DNA from: an uncultured Clostridia bacterium
GTDB taxonomy: Bacteria; Bacillota; Clostridia; Lachnospirales; CAG-274
Assembly: GCA_944381435.1 (NCBI GenBank)
Contig: CALWLD010000003.1
Coordinates: 1-64,000 of the forward strand
Direction: 5' to 3'
DNA length: 64,000 bases
The notes under the pieces are model-generated. The model searched no databases, was not told where the DNA came from, and saw only the letters and a program-made list of their open reading frames with translations. The translations under genes were made by a program, and so were the position numbers. Below, piece after piece: positions 54,526 to 63,632 of this stretch (positions within the stretch are counted from its first letter, which is position 1; every line of letters starts with the position of its first letter).

Positions 54526-57288
54526 TTAATTAATTTTTTTTACACTATAAAATATATCTTCACATAAGCTTATATCATCTTTGTTACCTATAGTACAAAT
54601 AGCACCTTTTTTTAAGCCACCTTTTATAATTTGAGAGTATTTTTTTATATCATCTAATGTGGCATTTAAAACTTGTTGTTTTCTAATATATAATTCATTT
54701 TCATCTGTTTGTTTAAAATATCTTACCATTGCAAGCTGGTTTATTTCATAATTTTTTATAGGCTTATCTATCACATTTATAGTGCCTATTTTATACATTA
54801 AAAGTTCTTCTTCTGTAATGTCTAAATTTTCTATGTAAGAATAAATTTCATCAAAGCTATTATATGTTTTTAAAATATTAGGGTCGCTATAAGATGTTAA
54901 AGCCATAAGCCCTGTATCTGTTATAGATATATCTCCTCCATAAGCTCCACCTTCTGTTCTTATTTTATACCACATATAGTCGCTTTGTATTATCCTTTTT
55001 AAAATGTTTAAATAGCCTGTATTTTTTGTATTTAATAAAGCTACTTTTGTGTTATAATTAACATCTGTGTTTATATAAAAAGCTTCATTTTTTATTTCTA
55101 AATTTTCATCTAAGGTTATATTTTCTATTTTGTTATTGTTAAAAAATGTTAGGTTTTCTATATTTTTAATACATTTATTTTTAATACTATCATTGCAAGC
55201 TAACCCAAAATATGTACCATTTATGTTTAAAATATTATCTTTTATATATAACAATTTTTCTATAATATCATCTAAATTTTTATCTATATCTTTGCATAAA
55301 TTTTTAAGCCAGTTGTAATATTCTATACCTTCTATACTTTCTAAATATAAGCTTTTTTTGCAAATATAGCTTTTAGCTCTTTTTATGCTATATTGTTTAG
55401 GCTCTTTTAAAATATCAAGGGAACATTTATATAAAAATTCTAAAATAAAACTTTTAACTTTTTCTTTGTTATCAAAAATAGTATTTTTAAATATTTCGTT
55501 TATCAAAGAAAAAGCTTTATCTATGTTTTTATCTAAAATCCTAACGTTAAAACCTAAGGTTTTAAAATATTCATCATCTTTTAAGCTAGTTACACCATTA
55601 TATGTGCTAGCTCCTCCTATTAATATATTCATATTTTCTTCTAGCTTTTTGCTAGTGTAATTTTTAGTATCAAGCTTACCTAAAAGATAAATATAAATAT
55701 TTATATATTTGCTATAATCTTGTAAACTATCAATATTTACAATCATATTAAAATAGCATATTTCAGAATCTATGCTGTTAAATATTAAATCTCTGTTTTT
55801 AACATTTAATATTTTTGTATTTAATTTAAGTATGTCTTTTTCTATATCCTCTATATTAAGAGGTGGTATTTTTTTAATATCTTCTATTTTATCTGTTTCT
55901 TGTTGATATTTTATTAAATTTTCAGTATTTTCTATATATTTTTTATTGTCTACTTTTTCTTTATTTGTAGGCTTTAATATACAATAAACTGCATTGTTAT
56001 TATTTAATAAATTATCTATTAAAAGCTCTTTATAGTCTATATTTTTAATTTCTTCTATAAGATTATCAAATTTTAAAGTTTCAAAATCATATTTTTCATA
56101 AAGCATATTTTTAAGTAAGGTTATGTTATAAAATAACCCTGGTGGTTTATAGCCAAAATCTTTTTCTTTAAAATAAAATTCATTTGTAGCTATGCCACCT
56201 TCTATTAATTTTTCATCTATATTTATATTTTTTATTGTATTTTCTAATATATTTTTAAAGTTTTCTATGTTATCTTCTTTAGTACCTTCTATCAATATAG
56301 TATAAACAGGCTCTAGCATATCATCGTCTATATAGCTTGTAACATCGGTGCATATACCATTGTCTACCAAAGCTTTTTTAAGTATACCTTCTTGGTTTTC
56401 TGTTAATATATCTGATAAAATATCAAAAGCTATGTTTTTAGCCTCATCTGTACTAAATTTTAACTTAAAGCTTGCTTGTATATAGTTTTTTTCTTCTTCT
56501 AAATCTTCTGTAGTATAATAAAAATCTTCAAAAATTATTTCTTTTTCTAAATCTTTGCTTTTTGTAATAAAACAAGGTGTAGTTTTTTCAAATTTTGATA
56601 AATATTCTTTATCTAAATAATCTAAATACCAATCTATATCTAAATCACCATAAAAATAAATTATACTATTAGACGGGTTATAATAATCTTTATAAGTTTT
56701 TATAAAATCATTATAAGTAAGGTTTGTAATATAACTTGGCTCTCCTCCCGAATCATATTTATAACCATTGTTAAATAACTTTTCTTTAACTTTAAAATCT
56801 ATTATAGCATCTGGTGTAGAATAAGCACCTTTCATTTCATTATATACAACACCATTTACATTTTCACCATTAAAATGCCAACCTTCTTGCAAAAATATCC
56901 CTTCTTTTTCTTCTATCAAAGGGAAAAACACCGCATCTAAATAAACATCTAATAGTTTAAAATAATCTTTATCGTTAGTGCTTGCTATAGGATATAAAGT
57001 TTTATCTGCAAAAGTTATAGCATTTAGGTATGTATTTATTGTGCATTTATCTAGCTGGTTAAAAGGTTCTTTTAAAGGATATTTTAAAGAGCCACAAAGT
57101 ACACAATGTTCTAAAATGTGAAATACCCCTGTGTTATCTTTAGGTAAAGTTTTAAAAGCTATAGAAAAAACTTTGTTTTTATCATTATTTTTTATATATA
57201 CAATTTTAGCTCCTGTTTTTATATGTTCATATAAAAAGCTATCACCTATATTTTTTATATTTTCATTTTTTAATAATTTATATGTCAT
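54526..57288 (-). CDS. M16C-family insulinase-type peptidase
   Basis: 920 residues, the size of presequence protease/falcilysin relatives. The inverted zinc site is FHILEHCVLCGS (HxxEH), with a third Glu in VVYNEMKGAYS, and the C-terminal half carries the Arg/Gly-rich RTEGGAYGG substrate loop. Two halves of about 460 residues form the clamshell that degrades short peptides. No signal peptide, so cytoplasmic. It sits between the TPR gene and purMND, in the same direction. Confidence 0.92.
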   Translation of the reverse strand: MTYKLLKNENIKNIGDSFLYEHIKTGAKIVYIKNNDKNKVFSIAFKTLPKDNTGVFHILEHCVLCGSLKYPLKEPFNQLDKCTINTYLNAITFADKTLYPIASTNDKDYFKLLDVYLDAVFFPLIEEKEGIFLQEGWHFNGENVNGVVYNEMKGAYSTPDAIIDFKVKEKLFNNGYKYDSGGEPSYITNLTYNDFIKTYKDYYNPSNSIIYFYGDLDIDWYLDYLDKEYLSKFEKTTPCFITKSKDLEKEIIFEDFYYTTEDLEEEKNYIQASFKLKFSTDEAKNIAFDILSDILTENQEGILKKALVDNGICTDVTSYIDDDMLEPVYTILIEGTKEDNIENFKNILENTIKNINIDEKLIEGGIATNEFYFKEKDFGYKPPGLFYNITLLKNMLYEKYDFETLKFDNLIEEIKNIDYKELLIDNLLNNNNAVYCILKPTNKEKVDNKKYIENTENLIKYQQETDKIEDIKKIPPLNIEDIEKDILKLNTKILNVKNRDLIFNSIDSEICYFNMIVNIDSLQDYSKYINIYIYLLGKLDTKNYTSKKLEENMNILIGGASTYNGVTSLKDDEYFKTLGFNVRILDKNIDKAFSLINEIFKNTIFDNKEKVKSFILEFLYKCSLDILKEPKQYSIKRAKSYICKKSLYLESIEGIEYYNWLKNLCKDIDKNLDDIIEKLLYIKDNILNINGTYFGLACNDSIKNKCIKNIENLTFFNNNKIENITLDENLEIKNEAFYINTDVNYNTKVALLNTKNTGYLNILKRIIQSDYMWYKIRTEGGAYGGDISITDTGLMALTSYSDPNILKTYNSFDEIYSYIENLDITEEELLMYKIGTINVIDKPIKNYEINQLAMVRYFKQTDENELYIRKQQVLNATLDDIKKYSQIIKGGLKKGAICTIGNKDDISLCEDIFYSVKKIN

Positions 57289-57305
57289 ATTTTCTCCTAT
57301 TTTTA

Positions 57306-57329
57306 AAGCTACCGATAAATCGGTAGCTT
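57306..57329 (-). terminator. Hairpin downstream of the TPR protein gene
   Basis: A perfect 10-bp stem AAGCTACCGA/TCGGTAGCTT (57306-57315 with 57320-57329). The following minus-strand bases are TTTAAAAA, so termination may be partial and read into the M16C gene. Confidence 0.6.
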
Positions 57330-57330
57330 A

Positions 57331-58452
57331 TTAATTAATTTTATTTTTTGCATCATTAAATTCTTTTAGTTGTTGCTCAGTAAAACCATTAGTAACTATA
57401 CTGTTTATAACATTTTTAGCATCTGTTTTTTGTCCCTTTTGGTATAGCCCTAAAGCTTGTTCTATCTTACCATAATTATAGTTTATATTTTCTTTGTCAA
57501 TGTAGATTTGTAATTGTTTTTTTATATTTTCATTTTCTTGTTGTAATGCATTTATATCTTCATCTTTTTTAGCAACAAGCATATCGTTTTCTTGTTTAAT
57601 GGTTGTTATGTTATTGTTTAGGCTTTCTATTTCTGCATTTTTTCTGTCTATGTAATCTGGTATAAATAAGAAATACATACATAAACCACATAACAATAAA
57701 CCAAACCCAAAGGAAAATGTAGCAATAAGCCCTGTGCTTTTTGTGTTTACCTTGCTATAATCTTCGTCTTCATCAACAGTTTTAACCATACCATTATATG
57801 TATATTCTTCTTCTAAAACATCTTCTTTATTTTTCTTTCTTTTGCTTTCTATTTCGTCTATGTATCTTATAGCTGTTTCATTGTTTTTATCTAAAAGTAA
57901 TACATTTTGTAAAACTTTTAATGATTTTTTATATTTTCGTTGCACTATATAGCAAAAGGCTAGCAAGTTCATAGCATCAATAAAATTAGGGTTTATATCT
58001 AATACTTTTTTAAGCCTAATAACCGCTAAGTCGTCGTTTTTATCTTTTAAGTATCTAATGGCTTGGTTATATAGCCTAACTGCATCATCTTGCTTTTCAA
58101 AGCTACGTATATCATTGTTAAATATATTAAGGTAATAAAACGCTTTATTTGTTTTGCTTTCATTAATGTTTGAGCTTAAAACCCACTGTTTAACAGCATC
58201 GCCTAGCCTGCCTGTATGATAATATAATAAACCTAATAAATTTCTAGCCTCTGGGTTATTTTTATTAAAATATAAACTTCTATTTAATAAAACTATGGCA
58301 TTAGAAAAGTCTTTATTTTTAGCTTTTTGTAAGGCTTCATTATAAAGCCTTACAGATATATTAAAAATTTTGTTTAGAACATATGCATTTTCATTACAAT
58401 TAGCACATATATGTCCATTTTCTACAAGCAATCCACATATAGGACATTTCAT
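57331..58452 (-). CDS. Zinc-ribbon, TPR and coiled-coil membrane protein
   Basis: 373 residues. An N-terminal CPICGLLVENGHICANC zinc ribbon (3-19) precedes at least four TPR units (about 38-185; NNPEARNLLGLLYYHTG is one, FIDAMNLLAFCYIVQRKY another). After an acidic linker comes one membrane span (about 238-258), then a coiled coil (265-315) and a C-terminal TPR-like ending. TPRs face the cytoplasm if the ribbon does, leaving the coiled coil outside. No function is known to me; a scaffold for cell-envelope assembly is one possibility. Confidence 0.7.
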   Translation of the reverse strand: MKCPICGLLVENGHICANCNENAYVLNKIFNISVRLYNEALQKAKNKDFSNAIVLLNRSLYFNKNNPEARNLLGLLYYHTGRLGDAVKQWVLSSNINESKTNKAFYYLNIFNNDIRSFEKQDDAVRLYNQAIRYLKDKNDDLAVIRLKKVLDINPNFIDAMNLLAFCYIVQRKYKKSLKVLQNVLLLDKNNETAIRYIDEIESKRKKNKEDVLEEEYTYNGMVKTVDEDEDYSKVNTKSTGLIATFSFGFGLLLCGLCMYFLFIPDYIDRKNAEIESLNNNITTIKQENDMLVAKKDEDINALQQENENIKKQLQIYIDKENINYNYGKIEQALGLYQKGQKTDAKNVINSIVTNGFTEQQLKEFNDAKNKIN

Positions 58453-58458
58453 TTTAAG

Positions 58459-58593
58459 CTAACCCCTATCTTTTGTTATTTCTTTAATAATGTCTATTAT
58501 ATCATATATTTCATCATTTATTACAGAGTCTTCTATATCGTCTATTTCAACAATTGGTTTAAACTTTGAAAGTTCTTCATTAAAATTAATCAT
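58459..58593 (-). CDS. Small acidic protein of unknown function
   Basis: 44 residues from the ATG at 58591-58593, 5 nt behind AAGGAG; earlier in-frame codons pass over the promoter. It is strongly acidic and rich in Asp, Glu and Ile (IDDIEDSVINDEIYDIIDI), with no Cys, signal or membrane segment. It lies 6 bp upstream of the TPR-protein gene, so the two are co-transcribed. I recognise no family. Confidence 0.6.
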   Translation of the reverse strand: MINFNEELSKFKPIVEIDDIEDSVINDEIYDIIDIIKEITKDRG

Positions 58594-58627
58594 AAAAACT
58601 CCTTTATATAAAATTGTATTAATTATA

Positions 58628-58656
58628 ATTTTAACATTAAAATTATACAATATCAA
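58628..58656 (-). promoter_or_regulatory. Promoter of the small-protein/TPR unit
   Basis: TTGATA (58651-58656), 17 bp, TAAAAT (58628-58633) on the minus strand, 34 bp before the start of the 44-residue gene. Confidence 0.6.
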
Positions 58657-58664
58657 TTACTAAT

Positions 58665-60110
58665 TTAATTTTTTACTAATTTTTCCTTAAAATTTTTATT
58701 TATTTTTTTAGTTGTAATAATAAATAAAGTTATAGTTGTTGTAGCTGCTATAAAGTCTGAAATAGGCTCTGCTAAAAATATAGCAAAAACTTTATTTTCT
58801 ATGCTCATAGGAAATACCTCCTGTTGAAAGCTAGTTATAAAGCTATCTGGTAAAATAGCAGGTAATATATAAATAAGAGGTATTAAAAGTATAATCTTTC
58901 TAAGAAGAGCTAAAAATAAAGATACTTTAGCTTGGTTAAGAGCAACAAAGGCTTGCTGACAAGCAAACTGTGCCCCCATCATAAATACTGAAAACATATA
59001 TATCCTTAAAGCAACGCTTGCATATTCAAGCATTTCTTTATCATCTTTTGCAAATATAGAAACAAACATTTCTGGTTTTATAATAGAAATCAGCCACATT
59101 GTAGTTGTAAATATTACAGATACAGTTATCGTAAGCTTATATGTTTTTTTAACTCTATCAAGCCTACCTGCACCGTAGTTAAAGCTTATTATAGGTTGAG
59201 AGCCTTGCCCTATACCTGTAGATATTAAATTTACACATTGCATAATAGTAGCAATTATTGTCATACTACCTACCGCTATATCTCCACCATATTTTTTTAA
59301 AGAAGAGTTAAATGCAATATTTAATAAACTTTCTGTACTTTGCATAATAAAAGGTGATATACCAAGGGCTAATATAGGTAGCATTATAGATTTTTTTAGC
59401 TTAAAATATTTTTTCTTTATTCTTATTTTAGTAAGCTTAGATATACTTAAAAATCTTAAAACCCATATAGCAGATACTGCTTGAGAAATAACCGTTGCAA
59501 AAGCTGCACCTTTTACTCCCATATTAAATATTTTAATAAATACAAAATCAAAAAATATATTTAAAATTGCACCTATTAAAACAGTTTTCATACCAATATT
59601 TACAAAGCCTTGACAGTTTATAAAAGGGTTTAAACCTAAAGCTATTTGCACAAATATAGTCCCTATAACATATATATTTACATATTCTTTAGCATAAGGT
59701 ATGGTTTGCTCACTAGCTCCAAAAATTAATAACAGCTTTTCGTTAAAAATCAAGAAAAAGCCAGTAAGAATAATAGATATGAAAACAAGGCTAACAAAAG
59801 AGTTAGAAAGAATATGCTCTGCCTCTTCATAGTCGTTTTGTCCCATTTTAATGGCAGCACGAGGTGAACCTCCCATACCTATTAAAGATGCAAAAGCAGA
59901 TATTAAGATAATAATAGGGAAAGTAACCCCAACCCCTGTTAAAGCAATTGTACCTATGTTAGGTATACCTGCTATAAACATTCTATCTACAATGTTATAA
60001 AGTAAATTTACTATTTGTGCAACAACAGATGGTATAACCATTTTAAGCAATAGCTTTCCTATGCTTTCTGTTGCTAAAGGATTGTTTTTATTATTATCTA
60101 AATTACTCAA
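58665..60110 (-). CDS. MATE-family efflux transporter
   Basis: 481 residues, twelve predicted spans in two six-span halves. The family is seen from KMVIPSVVAQIVNLLYNIVD at the start of half one, SLIGMGGSPRAAIKMGQ, and the matching GIGQGSQPIISFNYGAGRLD in half two. MATE proteins exchange drugs or metabolites for sodium or protons; this branch (VmrA/MepA-like) often exports cationic compounds. It overlaps the HAD gene by 8 nt. Confidence 0.92.
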   Translation of the reverse strand: MSNLDNNKNNPLATESIGKLLLKMVIPSVVAQIVNLLYNIVDRMFIAGIPNIGTIALTGVGVTFPIIILISAFASLIGMGGSPRAAIKMGQNDYEEAEHILSNSFVSLVFISIILTGFFLIFNEKLLLIFGASEQTIPYAKEYVNIYVIGTIFVQIALGLNPFINCQGFVNIGMKTVLIGAILNIFFDFVFIKIFNMGVKGAAFATVISQAVSAIWVLRFLSISKLTKIRIKKKYFKLKKSIMLPILALGISPFIMQSTESLLNIAFNSSLKKYGGDIAVGSMTIIATIMQCVNLISTGIGQGSQPIISFNYGAGRLDRVKKTYKLTITVSVIFTTTMWLISIIKPEMFVSIFAKDDKEMLEYASVALRIYMFSVFMMGAQFACQQAFVALNQAKVSLFLALLRKIILLIPLIYILPAILPDSFITSFQQEVFPMSIENKVFAIFLAEPISDFIAATTTITLFIITTKKINKNFKEKLVKN

Positions 60111-60771
60111 TGTTTAACGCTCCTTTTTCTTTTAAAAAATTTATAGCTTTTTCATAATTATCTACTTTAAAAACAATTTTATCTTCTGTGTCTTCGTAAG
60201 TATCATCTATATCTATAACCATTATCACATCGCAACCAGCACTATGCCCTGCTATTATCCCGTTTCTAGAATCTTCAAAAACTAAAGCATCTTTAGGCTC
60301 TACATCAAGCCTTTTTAAAGCCTCTAAATAAATATCTGGTGCTGGTTTTCCATTTTCTATCATATTGCCACAAACTACAACATCAAAATATTTGTATAAA
60401 TCTACCTCTTTTAAATATTTTATAGCAATATCTTCTATTGTAGATGTTGCAAGGGCAATTTTCATATTATTTTCTTTAATAAATTTAAATAAATCTTCTA
60501 TACCTTCTTTAACAGGTATACCATCTTTTAATATATATTCATCTTTTATAGCTTCTCTGCGTTCTCTTAGCTTATAAAAATCTATATCTGTGCCAAACAT
60601 TTGTTCAAAAATATTTTTTATAACATTTATAGTTCCGCCACGCATTTTAGCTATATGTTTATTTTCTATATTTAAATTTACCTCACGACCTGCCTGTTGC
60701 CAGCATTTCATAAGTAGCTTTTCTGTATCTAATATGACCCCGTCCATATCAAAAATAATAGCCTTATACAT
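60103..60771 (-). CDS. HAD hydrolase, beta-phosphoglucomutase-like
   Basis: 222 residues. Motif I IFDMDGVILDTEK, motif II ALATST, Lys of motif III in GKPAPDIYLEA, motif IV VFEDSRNGIIAG. The helical cap and the DMDGV beginning match the PgmB/YcjU-like group, which act as sugar phosphomutases or phosphatases. A specific substrate cannot be chosen. Between the Lon-like gene and MATE in one operon. Confidence 0.88.
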   Translation of the reverse strand: MYKAIIFDMDGVILDTEKLLMKCWQQAGREVNLNIENKHIAKMRGGTINVIKNIFEQMFGTDIDFYKLRERREAIKDEYILKDGIPVKEGIEDLFKFIKENNMKIALATSTIEDIAIKYLKEVDLYKYFDVVVCGNMIENGKPAPDIYLEALKRLDVEPKDALVFEDSRNGIIAGHSAGCDVIMVIDIDDTYEDTEDKIVFKVDNYEKAINFLKEKGALNIE

Positions 60772-60783
60772 AATTATTTCCTC

Positions 60784-63171
60784 CTATTGTTCATTGCCTT
60801 TTTTATAAAAGTATTCTAGTTTTTTCATAGCTTTAAAATGTATGCTATCTTTTGTAAATGTGTTGTTTTTGTTTTTATTCCCAGCTTTTTCCCCCATCAA
60901 AACATATATACCTTCATCTATATTTTTTATAGGATATATATGAAATTTACCTTCTTTAACTGCATTTACAACTTCATCTTTTAAGCATAAATCTTTAACA
61001 TTTTGGATAGGTATCAAAACGCCTTGGCTACCTGTTAAGCCTCGTTTGTTGCATATATCAAAAAAACCTTCTATTTTTTCGTTAACACCACCTATAGGCT
61101 GTATCTCTCCCATTTGGTTTACGCTTCCTGTAACAGCAATGCTTTGCTTTATAGGCATATTAGATAAACTTGATATTATAGCATATAGCTCTGTGCTAGA
61201 TGCACTATCTCCATCTACCCCGTTGTAGTTTTGTTCAAAGCATATCCTGCAAGATAAAGAAAGCGGAAATAAATTTGCATAAGTTTTTCCAAGATAACCA
61301 GCTATAACTTGCACCCCTTTATTATGTATGTTACCGCTCATATCTGCCTCTTTTTCAATGTTTACAATGCCAGCTTTTCCAACATAAGTTGTAGCAGTTA
61401 TTTTTGTAGGCTTTCCAAAGCTATAGCTTCCATAGTCTAAAACAGCAAGGCCGTTTATTTGACCTATTTCCTCACCATCTGTTTTTATCATTATGTCATC
61501 TTCTAATATCATATTTTCATATTTCTTTTCATAAAGGTTAATAAAATCTATTTTTTTATCTATAGCCTTTTTTATATATTTATCACATACAATGTTAGCA
61601 TTATCAAGGTTAGCCCAAGTATTTGCCTCTATTAAAATTTCTGTTATAGCGTTAAATTTTGTGCTAAATTTATCTTTTCTTCCAGCTAAACGTATAATAT
61701 ACTCTATTATAGATTTTATAGCAGTTTTATCAAATTTTAGGGTGTTTTCTTTTTCTTCAAAATTTCTTATAAATTTTATTATATCTTTTATATTTTCTTC
61801 ATTGTTATCCATTTCATAGTCAAAGATAGAATGAATTTTAAAAAACTTTAAAAAATCTTCCTCATATTCAGATAATACGTCGTAATAATAGCTAGAACCT
61901 ATAAGTATTATTTTAAAATTAACTTTTGTAGGTTCAGGCTTTATAGTTGTAATAGATATAGCTCCTAGCTGGTATTCTTTTAAAGGCTCAATAGAAATTT
62001 CCCCTGTTTTTAAAACTCTTATAATAGTTTCTAAAGAATAAGGATTTTTTAAAACATCATCTATATGTAAAATTAAATAACCACCATTAGCTTTATGTAA
62101 TATACCTGCTTTTATCTTGGTATAATCTGTTGTAAAATTGCCAAGTTCGTTTTCAAATTCAACTTCGCCTACAAGGTTTGTATAGCTAGGATTATAGTTT
62201 ATTACAACAGGTGCTCCTTGTAGGTTGCTGTTATCAACAATAAGGTTTACTTTATATTTTGCAAAAAGCTCCTCATCGCTTTTTTTGCTTAACATAGGTA
62301 AAATAGGCATATTTTCATCTTCTTCTATGTCTTCTTCTAAAAAGTTATCTATATTTTCTATGATATCTTCTTTTAATTGAGTTAAATATTCTGTAACCTG
62401 TTTGTTGTTTTTATATTTAGCTTGTATAGGGTTTATATAATGGCCTACTGTAAAAAGGCTTAAGTTATATTCCATATTGTCTATTTCTTTTTTAGCCTCT
62501 TTTTCTAAATCTCTTATAAGCTTCATTGTTTTTGTAGTATCTTCTTGTAATTTATCTGATTTTTGGCTTATAATTTCTTTTTCTTCTTCGTCTAAATCTT
62601 CATATTCTTCTTCAGATATGGTAACCCCGTCTATAATAGGCATAAAATAAATACCTGTGTTAGAATTTTTTATGCCAAAATCTTGTTCTTTTGCTATTTC
62701 TGTTATTTGTTTTATAATTTCTTCCCTTTTTATGTCATATTCTTTTATTATTTTTGCCTTTTCTTCTTCTTGTTCTTTACAAGAAAAAGCTTTTGGTATT
62801 TCAACGCTAAGGGTATATATTAAATCTTCTATTTCCTCTTTAAATTCTTTGCCAAGCCCTGCTGTTAAAAACAATGCTTTAGGGCATTTAGGGTTTTCAA
62901 AATTATAAACATAAGCTAAATCATCTGGAGTTTTTTCATTAATAGCATATTTTTTTGCATATTTTTCAGAAAATGTAGTTTTGCCAGAGCCAACAGGACC
63001 ACTAACATATACATTATATCCTTTGTTTTTTATGTTAAGAGCAAATTCTAAAGCTTCTATAGCCTTTTTTTGCCCTATAACATTATCATCTGCCTGTATA
63101 TCTTGTAGTTTTTCTATTAGTTTTATATCACATACACTTTTTAAATCTTTATATTTAAGCTCTTTAATCAT
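60784..63171 (-). CDS. Lon-like ATP-dependent protease (AAA_32/Lon_C)
   Basis: 795 residues from the ATG at 63169-63171, 8 nt behind AAGGAG. The P-loop YVSGPVGSGKTTFSE falls at about 56-70, followed by a long coiled-coil insert (130-270). The C-terminal protease domain has the catalytic Ser in NGVDGDSASSTEL and the Lys in IGGVNEKIEGF. This is the AAA_32-containing Lon-like family of bacteria, not canonical LonA: no N-terminal LonN domain is present. Probably degrades unfolded or regulatory proteins in the cytoplasm. Confidence 0.9.
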   Translation of the reverse strand: MIKELKYKDLKSVCDIKLIEKLQDIQADDNVIGQKKAIEALEFALNIKNKGYNVYVSGPVGSGKTTFSEKYAKKYAINEKTPDDLAYVYNFENPKCPKALFLTAGLGKEFKEEIEDLIYTLSVEIPKAFSCKEQEEEKAKIIKEYDIKREEIIKQITEIAKEQDFGIKNSNTGIYFMPIIDGVTISEEEYEDLDEEEKEIISQKSDKLQEDTTKTMKLIRDLEKEAKKEIDNMEYNLSLFTVGHYINPIQAKYKNNKQVTEYLTQLKEDIIENIDNFLEEDIEEDENMPILPMLSKKSDEELFAKYKVNLIVDNSNLQGAPVVINYNPSYTNLVGEVEFENELGNFTTDYTKIKAGILHKANGGYLILHIDDVLKNPYSLETIIRVLKTGEISIEPLKEYQLGAISITTIKPEPTKVNFKIILIGSSYYYDVLSEYEEDFLKFFKIHSIFDYEMDNNEENIKDIIKFIRNFEEKENTLKFDKTAIKSIIEYIIRLAGRKDKFSTKFNAITEILIEANTWANLDNANIVCDKYIKKAIDKKIDFINLYEKKYENMILEDDIMIKTDGEEIGQINGLAVLDYGSYSFGKPTKITATTYVGKAGIVNIEKEADMSGNIHNKGVQVIAGYLGKTYANLFPLSLSCRICFEQNYNGVDGDSASSTELYAIISSLSNMPIKQSIAVTGSVNQMGEIQPIGGVNEKIEGFFDICNKRGLTGSQGVLIPIQNVKDLCLKDEVVNAVKEGKFHIYPIKNIDEGIYVLMGEKAGNKNKNNTFTKDSIHFKAMKKLEYFYKKGNEQ

Positions 63172-63191
63172 CAAAACCACTCCTTCTTAGC

Positions 63192-63632
63192 TTATAAATG
63201 CCTCCACATTAAGATAGCATCTTCCTTGTTATCATCATAATATTCTTTTCTTATTCCTTCTATAATAAAGCCATTTTTCTTATAAAGACTTTGAGCTTTT
63301 ATGTTGCTTGTTCTAACTTCTAATGTAATGCCTATCATTTCTTTTTCTTTAGCAATGTTTATAAGCTCATTTATAATTTTATTACCTATCCCTTTGCCTC
63401 TGTGCTCCTTTTTAACAGCTACATTTGTTATATGCCCTTCGTTTATAACGTGCCACATACCACCATAGGCTATTATATCATCACCATCTTTAGCTATTAT
63501 ATATATAGCCATTTTGTTTTTTGTAAGCTCATCATAAAAAGATTTTTCGCTCCAAGGGATAGAAAAGCAATCTTCTTCTATTTTATGTACATCTTTTATA
63601 TGCTCTGTTGTCATTGGTAAAATCTCTATCAT
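63192..63632 (-). CDS. rimI: Ribosomal protein S18 alanine N-acetyltransferase
   Basis: 146 residues, a short GNAT. The acetyl-CoA site is VAVKKEHRGKGIGNKII, followed by LEVRTSNIKAQSLYKKNGF with the characteristic EVR-N-A-LY-K-GF signature of RimI. It acetylates the N-terminal alanine of S18. Its ATG overlaps the tsaB stop (ATGA), and this tsaB-rimI pairing is the usual one, which raises confidence. Confidence 0.93.
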   Translation of the reverse strand: MIEILPMTTEHIKDVHKIEEDCFSIPWSEKSFYDELTKNKMAIYIIAKDGDDIIAYGGMWHVINEGHITNVAVKKEHRGKGIGNKIINELINIAKEKEMIGITLEVRTSNIKAQSLYKKNGFIIEGIRKEYYDDNKEDAILMWRHL

